Assembly (NCBI GenBank): GCA_937885345.1
Contig: CAKZZH010000128.1
Location: 1 to 9,508, forward strand
Origin: an uncultured Lachnospiraceae bacterium
GTDB lineage: Bacteria; Bacillota; Clostridia; Lachnospirales; Lachnospiraceae
Length of the DNA stretch: 9,508 bases
Direction: 5' to 3'
Under the pieces are notes generated by a model. That model had not been told where the DNA came from, ran no database searches, and saw nothing but the letters and a program-made list of their open reading frames with translations. The stretch's first letter is position 1. Each line of letters opens with the position of its first letter. A program made the translations under genes and the position numbers. This document shows positions 5,442 through 9,508 of the stretch, in pieces.

Positions 5442-6878
5442 ATGAAAAAAATATATTTTATGGTAGGAAGTCAGGATCTGTATGGCGAGGAATGCCTTAA
5501 GCAGGTACGCGCCGATGCACAGGAAATGGTAAATTTCCTTTCGGAGAAGATTAAGAGTGTTACTTTTGAACTTCTTCCCACGGTTGAGACCTCTCCTATT
5601 TGTATCGCTAACTGCCGCAAGGCAAGCAATGATGATGATTGTGTCGGTGTTATTACATGGATGCATACATTCTCACCCGCCAAGATGTGGATCAAGGGCC
5701 TTCAGCAGCTTAACAAGCCCCTCCTTCATCTTCATACACAGTATAATGAGAAGCTCCCTTATGACAAGATTGATATGGATTTTATGAATCTTAACCAGGC
5801 TGCTCACGGTGACAGAGAGTACGGTTTCATTCTTGCTAGAATGAACATCGCTCATGAGGTTGTTGCCGGATACTATAAGAACGATAAGGTTGTTAAGAAG
5901 ATCTCACGTTTCTGCGATGTTGCAAGGGCTATCGCATTCTCGAAGAACCTCAGAGTAGGAACTTTCGGTAACAACATGAGGGATGTAGCCGTTACAGATG
6001 GCGACAGAGTTGAGACTCAGATTCAATATGGTTGGGAAACGAACTATTATGCGATCGGAGATCTCGTTGAAGTGATCAATGCGGTTACGGATGCTGAGAT
6101 CGATCATAAAATGGACGAATATACTTCCAAGTATGATATGAATACGGACAATATCGATGCTGTCAGAGAGCAGGCCAAATATGAAGTCGGCCTCGAGAAA
6201 TTCCTTGCAAACAAAGGTCTCGGCGCATTCACAGATACTTTCCAGGATCTTAACGGACTTCGCCAGCTTCCCGGTATCGCTGCTCAGAACCTTATGGATA
6301 AGGGAATCGGATTTGGTCCGGAAGGCGATTATAAAATCAGTGCTTTCTCGGCACTTCTTATGGAAATGAGCAAGGGCAGAGAGGGTGCTACAGGTTTCAT
6401 CGAGGATTACACCTATGATCTTACCGAAGGCAGTGAGCTTGAGCTTGCTTCACACATGCTTGAGGTTCCCCCTGCATTTGCAGCAAATAAACCTGCTATC
6501 GAGGTTCATCCGCTTGGCATCGGTGGTAAGGAAGATCCTGCAAGACTTGTATTTGACGGTGTTACCGGCGATGGTATCCAGGTAACTCTTGTAGACATGG
6601 GAGATCATTTCAGAATAATCTGCGCTGATATCGAGCTCGTTAAGCAGCCCCTTCCTATGCCCAATCTTCCTGTTGCCAGAATTATGTACAGACATAAACC
6701 TGATTTTGAGATCGGTACTGCAGCCTGGTGCTATGCCGGCGGCGCACATCATTCCGTTGTATCTACCGCTCTTGACAGAAATGATATCGCAATGTTCGCA
6801 AGACTTACAGGCACCGAGCTTGTTACGATCGGCGATGATACTACAGAAGCAGATCTTCAGAAGTTTTTTATGAAGTGA
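5442..6878 (+). CDS. araA: L-arabinose isomerase
   Basis: AraA converts L-arabinose to L-ribulose in the cytoplasm, the first step of bacterial arabinose use, with a divalent metal (usually Mn). The product has 478 residues, slightly shorter than the roughly 500 of the E. coli and Bacillus enzymes. The N-terminus MKKIYFMVGSQDLYGEE is diagnostic. The four family metal/catalytic residues can be placed: Glu294 in FGPEGDYK, Glu321 in FIEDYTYD, His338 in SHMLEV, and the His436-His437 pair in GGAHHSV. The start ATG has GGAGG at 5430-5434, 7 nt upstream. It is the first gene of an araA-araD-kinase operon and is probably controlled through the inverted repeat at 5390-5424. Codon choice is dominated by CTT, AAG and GAG, unlike the transporter genes to its left, consistent with high expression. 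No truncation or missing residue was seen. Confidence 0.97.
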   Translation: MKKIYFMVGSQDLYGEECLKQVRADAQEMVNFLSEKIKSVTFELLPTVETSPICIANCRKASNDDDCVGVITWMHTFSPAKMWIKGLQQLNKPLLHLHTQYNEKLPYDKIDMDFMNLNQAAHGDREYGFILARMNIAHEVVAGYYKNDKVVKKISRFCDVARAIAFSKNLRVGTFGNNMRDVAVTDGDRVETQIQYGWETNYYAIGDLVEVINAVTDAEIDHKMDEYTSKYDMNTDNIDAVREQAKYEVGLEKFLANKGLGAFTDTFQDLNGLRQLPGIAAQNLMDKGIGFGPEGDYKISAFSALLMEMSKGREGATGFIEDYTYDLTEGSELELASHMLEVPPAFAANKPAIEVHPLGIGGKEDPARLVFDGVTGDGIQVTLVDMGDHFRIICADIELVKQPLPMPNLPVARIMYRHKPDFEIGTAAWCYAGGAHHSVVSTALDRNDIAMFARLTGTELVTIGDDTTEADLQKFFMK

Positions 6879-6919
6879 TCATTCATAACAATATTTATAA
6901 ATAGCGAAGGAGAGGAACT

Positions 6920-7615
6920 ATGTTAGAGGAACTTAAGAAAAAAGTATATGAGGCAAATATGCTTCTTCCCAAGTATAAGCTGATTACCTTTACATGGGGC
7001 AATGTAAGCGAGGTCGACAGGGAGAGCGGATTATTCGTTATCAAGCCCAGTGGTGTTGATTATGACAAACTTCGTCCCGAGGATATGGTTGTTATGGACC
7101 TTAACGGAAACAAGGTTGAGGGTGATTACAATCCTTCCACAGACACGCCCACCCATCTTGAATTATATAATGCCTTTCCCGCGATCGGCGGCGTAGTTCA
7201 CACTCATTCGACACATGCCGTTGCATGGGCTCAGGCAGGCAAGGATATTCCTTGCTACGGCACAACTCATGCGGATTATTTTTACGGCAATATTCCCTGC
7301 GTTCGTAATCTTACCGCAGAGGAAATAGATGAAGCGTATGAGAAGAATACCGGCAAGTCCATTATCGAGGCTTTCAAGGACAGAGATCCCATGCATTGCC
7401 CCGGTGCGGTTTGCAAGAATCACGGACCTTTCACATGGGGCAAGGATGCGTTTGAGGCAGTTCACAATGCGGTAGTTCTTGAGGAGGTTGCCAAGATGAA
7501 CATTCTTACTCTTACGATCAACCCTCAGGTTCAGCCTGCTCCCCAGAGCATGCAGGACAAGCATTTTCTTCGTAAGCACGGCCCTAACGCATATTACGGA
7601 CAGGGCAACAGGTAA
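6920..7615 (+). CDS. araD: L-ribulose-5-phosphate 4-epimerase
   Basis: AraD interconverts L-ribulose 5-phosphate and D-xylulose 5-phosphate, the last arabinose-specific step. It is a class II aldolase-fold zinc enzyme. The product has 231 residues, equal to the E. coli enzyme, and similarity runs end to end: TWGNVS, FVIKPSGVDY, DTPTH, GGVVHTHSTHA, TTHADYFYG, HGPFTWGKDA, KHFLRKHG and AYYGQ. Zinc ligands correspond to His94 and His96 (HTH) and His168 (NHGP), with Asp75 in STDTPTH. The catalytic pair corresponds to Asp119 (THADY) and Tyr226 (AYYGQ). The start ATG follows AAGGAGAGG at 6907-6915. The 41-bp gap after araA contains no terminator, so the gene is co-transcribed with its neighbours. 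It is complete, with nothing odd. Confidence 0.97.
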   Translation: MLEELKKKVYEANMLLPKYKLITFTWGNVSEVDRESGLFVIKPSGVDYDKLRPEDMVVMDLNGNKVEGDYNPSTDTPTHLELYNAFPAIGGVVHTHSTHAVAWAQAGKDIPCYGTTHADYFYGNIPCVRNLTAEEIDEAYEKNTGKSIIEAFKDRDPMHCPGAVCKNHGPFTWGKDAFEAVHNAVVLEEVAKMNILTLTINPQVQPAPQSMQDKHFLRKHGPNAYYGQGNR

Positions 7616-7642
7616 ATATACCACATTAAGGAGGCAATTTAA

Positions 7643-9235
7643 GTGAGTGCAGATTTAATTAAAAGCGGCAAGACCGCACTTGGAATAGAATTCGGTTCTA
7701 CCAGAATCAAGGCCGTTCTTATCGACCTTGACGGTAATGTTCTCGGAATCGGAATACATGACTGGGAGAATTCCCTTGTTAACGGTGTCTGGACATATTC
7801 TCTTGAAGAGATTCATGCCGGGATCCGCGATGCTTATGCAGATCTTGCAAAGCAGATCGAGAGCAAATACTCTGTTAAACTTGAGACCATCGGTGCGATC
7901 GGAATCAGTGCCATGATGCACGGATATCTTGCATTCAACAAAGCGGGCGAACTTCTCACTCCTTTCCAGACCTGGCGTAATTCCAATACCGGAGCGGCAG
8001 CGGACAAGCTTACCGAATTGTTTGATTTTAATATTCCTCTCAGATGGACGATCTCACACCTCTATCAGAGAATTCTTGATAATGAGCCCCATGTTAAGGA
8101 TGTGGACTTTGTTACAACGCTTGATTCGTATATTCATTTTATGCTCACAGGTGAGAAAATAACGGGTATCGGCGATGCTGCCGGAATATTCCCGATCGAC
8201 TCCGAGAAGCTCGATTACGATCAGAGAATGGTTGACGCATTTGATAACCTTATAGCAGATAAGGGCTTTTCATGGAAACTTCGTGATGTCCTTCCGAAGG
8301 TACTTGTTGCGGGTGATGACGCAGGCAAGCTTACCGAGGCGGGCGCTCTTTTTCTTGATCCCACCGGAACTCTCAAACCCGGCATTCCCATGTGCCCCTC
8401 CGAAGGCGATGCCGGTACCGGTATGGTCGCTACCAGTGCAGTCAGAGTTACCACCGGTAATGTTTCTGCGGGAACCAGTACATTTGCTATGCTTGTTCTT
8501 GAGAAGAGCCTTAAGAAGCTTCACAGAGAGATTGATATGGTTACAACACCCACAGGTTATCCCGTTGCCATGAGTCATGCCAATAACGGTACCAGCGATC
8601 TTAACGCATGGGTTAATCTTTTCTCCGAATTCGGCAAGCTTATGGGCAATGATCATGATATGGGAGATATATTTTATAAGCTCTATACCAACTCGCTTAC
8701 AGGCGATGCTGATTGCGGCGGACTTCTTTCATACGGATATTATTCGGGCGAGGGTATAACCGGACTTAACGAAGGAAGACCTCTTTTCGTTCACCTTCCG
8801 GACAGCAATTTTACACTTGCCAACTTTATGAGAAGCCACCTCTATTCTTCCATCGGTGCCGTTAAAATGGGACTTGATATCCTTCTCAAGGAGGAGGGTG
8901 CCAAGTGTACCAAGATCACCGGCCACGGCGGTCTCTTCAAGACCAAGGGTGTTGGCCAGAGATATCTTGCGGCAGCAGTCAACACCCCTGTTACCGTAAT
9001 GGCAACCGCTTCCGAGGGCGGACCTTGGGGAATGGCCGTTCTTGCGGCTTATATGCTTCGCAAGAATGAGACCGGCAGCCTTGAGCAGTTCCTTGACGAC
9101 GTGATCTTCAAGGGAATGGAAGGCGAGACAATGGCTCCCGATCCCAAGGATGTCGAGGGCTTCGAGAAATATGTCGAGAGATACAAGGAAGGCATTGCCA
9201 TCGAGGCACAGGCAGTTAAATCACTTAATAACTAA
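7643..9235 (+). CDS. FGGY-family carbohydrate kinase, probable L-ribulokinase
   Basis: This kinase is predicted to phosphorylate L-ribulose with ATP to L-ribulose 5-phosphate, filling the step between AraA and AraD. It has 530 residues from GTG 7643, with a perfect AAGGAGG (7628-7634) 8 nt upstream. FGGY/ASKHA features are visible. The N-terminal phosphate loop is GIEFGSTRIKAVLID (14-28). A substrate-side block IGISAMMHGYLAF lies at about 85-97. The catalytic Asp256 is in SEGDAGTG, the second phosphate motif is GNVSAGTST (272-280), and the adenosine motif is ITGHGGLFKTKG (425-436). The N-terminus differs from the classical E. coli AraB type and the protein is often labelled xylulokinase or simply FGGY kinase in related genomes. 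The operon context argues for ribulokinase, but D-xylulose activity cannot be excluded. It is the last gene of the operon, followed by a terminator 27 bp after its stop. Confidence 0.88.
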   Translation: MSADLIKSGKTALGIEFGSTRIKAVLIDLDGNVLGIGIHDWENSLVNGVWTYSLEEIHAGIRDAYADLAKQIESKYSVKLETIGAIGISAMMHGYLAFNKAGELLTPFQTWRNSNTGAAADKLTELFDFNIPLRWTISHLYQRILDNEPHVKDVDFVTTLDSYIHFMLTGEKITGIGDAAGIFPIDSEKLDYDQRMVDAFDNLIADKGFSWKLRDVLPKVLVAGDDAGKLTEAGALFLDPTGTLKPGIPMCPSEGDAGTGMVATSAVRVTTGNVSAGTSTFAMLVLEKSLKKLHREIDMVTTPTGYPVAMSHANNGTSDLNAWVNLFSEFGKLMGNDHDMGDIFYKLYTNSLTGDADCGGLLSYGYYSGEGITGLNEGRPLFVHLPDSNFTLANFMRSHLYSSIGAVKMGLDILLKEEGAKCTKITGHGGLFKTKGVGQRYLAAAVNTPVTVMATASEGGPWGMAVLAAYMLRKNETGSLEQFLDDVIFKGMEGETMAPDPKDVEGFEKYVERYKEGIAIEAQAVKSLNN

Positions 9236-9262
9236 ATTCCCTCTAATTCAACATGATAACCG

Positions 9263-9320
9263 AAAGCCGGGATCTTGTATTGTTACTATTCACAGCTGAT
9301 TGCAAGGCCCCGGTTTTTCT
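9263..9320 (+). terminator. Intrinsic terminator of the arabinose operon
   Basis: AAAGCCGGG (9263-9271) pairs with CCCGGTTTT (9309-9317), and the stem continues inward with CTTGTA (9274-9279) against TGCAAG (9301-9306). It has one A-C mismatch and three G-U pairs, a 21-nt loop, and then a run of five T (9314-9318). Placement 27 bp after the kinase stop supports the call. Confidence 0.72.
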
Positions 9321-9337
9321 GTCCGCGTTTTTGGACA

Positions 9338-9454
9338 GTACATATGATAAAATATCAATACCGGGTGAGAGGGTAGTATTAGAGTAAGTGTACAGATGAT
9401 GAAATATCAACACCGGGTGAGAGTGTAGTATTAGAGTAAGTGTACAGATGATGA
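9338..9454 (+). repeat. 52-bp direct repeat, two full copies plus 13-bp fragment
   Basis: Copy A (9338-9389) and copy B (9390-9441) are adjacent and differ at four of 52 positions. Each begins GTACaKATGAT-like and ends TATTAGAGTAAGT. A third partial copy repeats the first 13 bases at 9442-9454. No open frame, promoter or hairpin explains them. The remaining window edge (9455-9508) is non-coding as far as visible and holds a short palindrome CCTTG-T-CAAGG (9466-9476). Confidence 0.85.
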
Positions 9455-9508
9455 TAAAGTGCTCCCCTTGTCAAGGACATTTTTGATTTAGTTAGGGTTA
9501 AAACTGTA

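Noticed and set aside
7163..7624. 153-codon minus-strand open frame opposite araD
   Set aside because: It is a shadow of a highly conserved enzyme gene with strong codon bias, and has no independent coding evidence.
8270..8656. 128-codon minus-strand open frame opposite the kinase
   Set aside because: Low-complexity Gly/Lys/Asn-rich translation, mirror of kinase codons, with no motif.
9338..9454. CRISPR array
   Set aside because: The 52-bp units are directly adjacent with no unique spacers, and there are only two and a fragment. This is a plain tandem repeat.

Overview
The window looks like chromosome of an anaerobic Gram-positive bacterium of the Clostridia, most likely a Lachnospiraceae such as Butyrivibrio or a relative. 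The reasons are moderate-to-low G+C by eye, strong GGAGG-type ribosome binding sites, frequent GTG starts, and a Firmicutes-style arabinose operon. The assignment is inference from gene content and sequence style, not from a marker gene. All convincing genes are on the + strand.

Left part (1-5304): a putative secretion or antagonism cassette. It begins with the 5'-truncated end of a gene (lipoprotein copy 1, 3-812), followed by an orphan start of an adaptor gene (818-883). A strong extended -10 promoter (856-884) then drives, in order, a 207-residue secreted protein (930-1553), lipoprotein copy 2 (1578-2450), a single-pass membrane-fusion/adaptor protein (2456-3328), a MacB/LolD-type ATPase (3321-4007) and a MacB/FtsX-type permease (4000-5304). 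The genes from lipoprotein 2 onward overlap or abut and appear translationally coupled. The simplest reading is a Gram-positive MacAB-like ABC machine dedicated to a secreted effector, with the lipoprotein as partner or self-protection factor. The effector/lipoprotein module has been duplicated: a 47-bp exact repeat (780-826 and 2418-2464) covers the lipoprotein 3' end, the Shine-Dalgarno and the first codons of the adaptor gene.

Boundary (5305-5441): a 13-bp hairpin terminator (5357-5390) closes the first operon. It is directly followed by a perfect 12-bp inverted repeat (5390-5424), a candidate operator for the next operon.

Right part (5442-9235): the L-arabinose catabolic operon araA (isomerase), araD (ribulose-5-phosphate 4-epimerase) and an FGGY-family kinase that by context is the L-ribulokinase. 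Together they convert L-arabinose to L-ribulose, L-ribulose 5-phosphate and D-xylulose 5-phosphate, which enters the pentose phosphate or phosphoketolase route. These genes have good Shine-Dalgarno sites and a more regular codon choice than the left cassette. A long-stemmed terminator (9263-9320) ends the operon.

The last 170 bases hold two full copies and a fragment of a 52-bp direct repeat, then an unexplained edge sequence. No tRNA, rRNA, CRISPR array or complete insertion sequence is visible.
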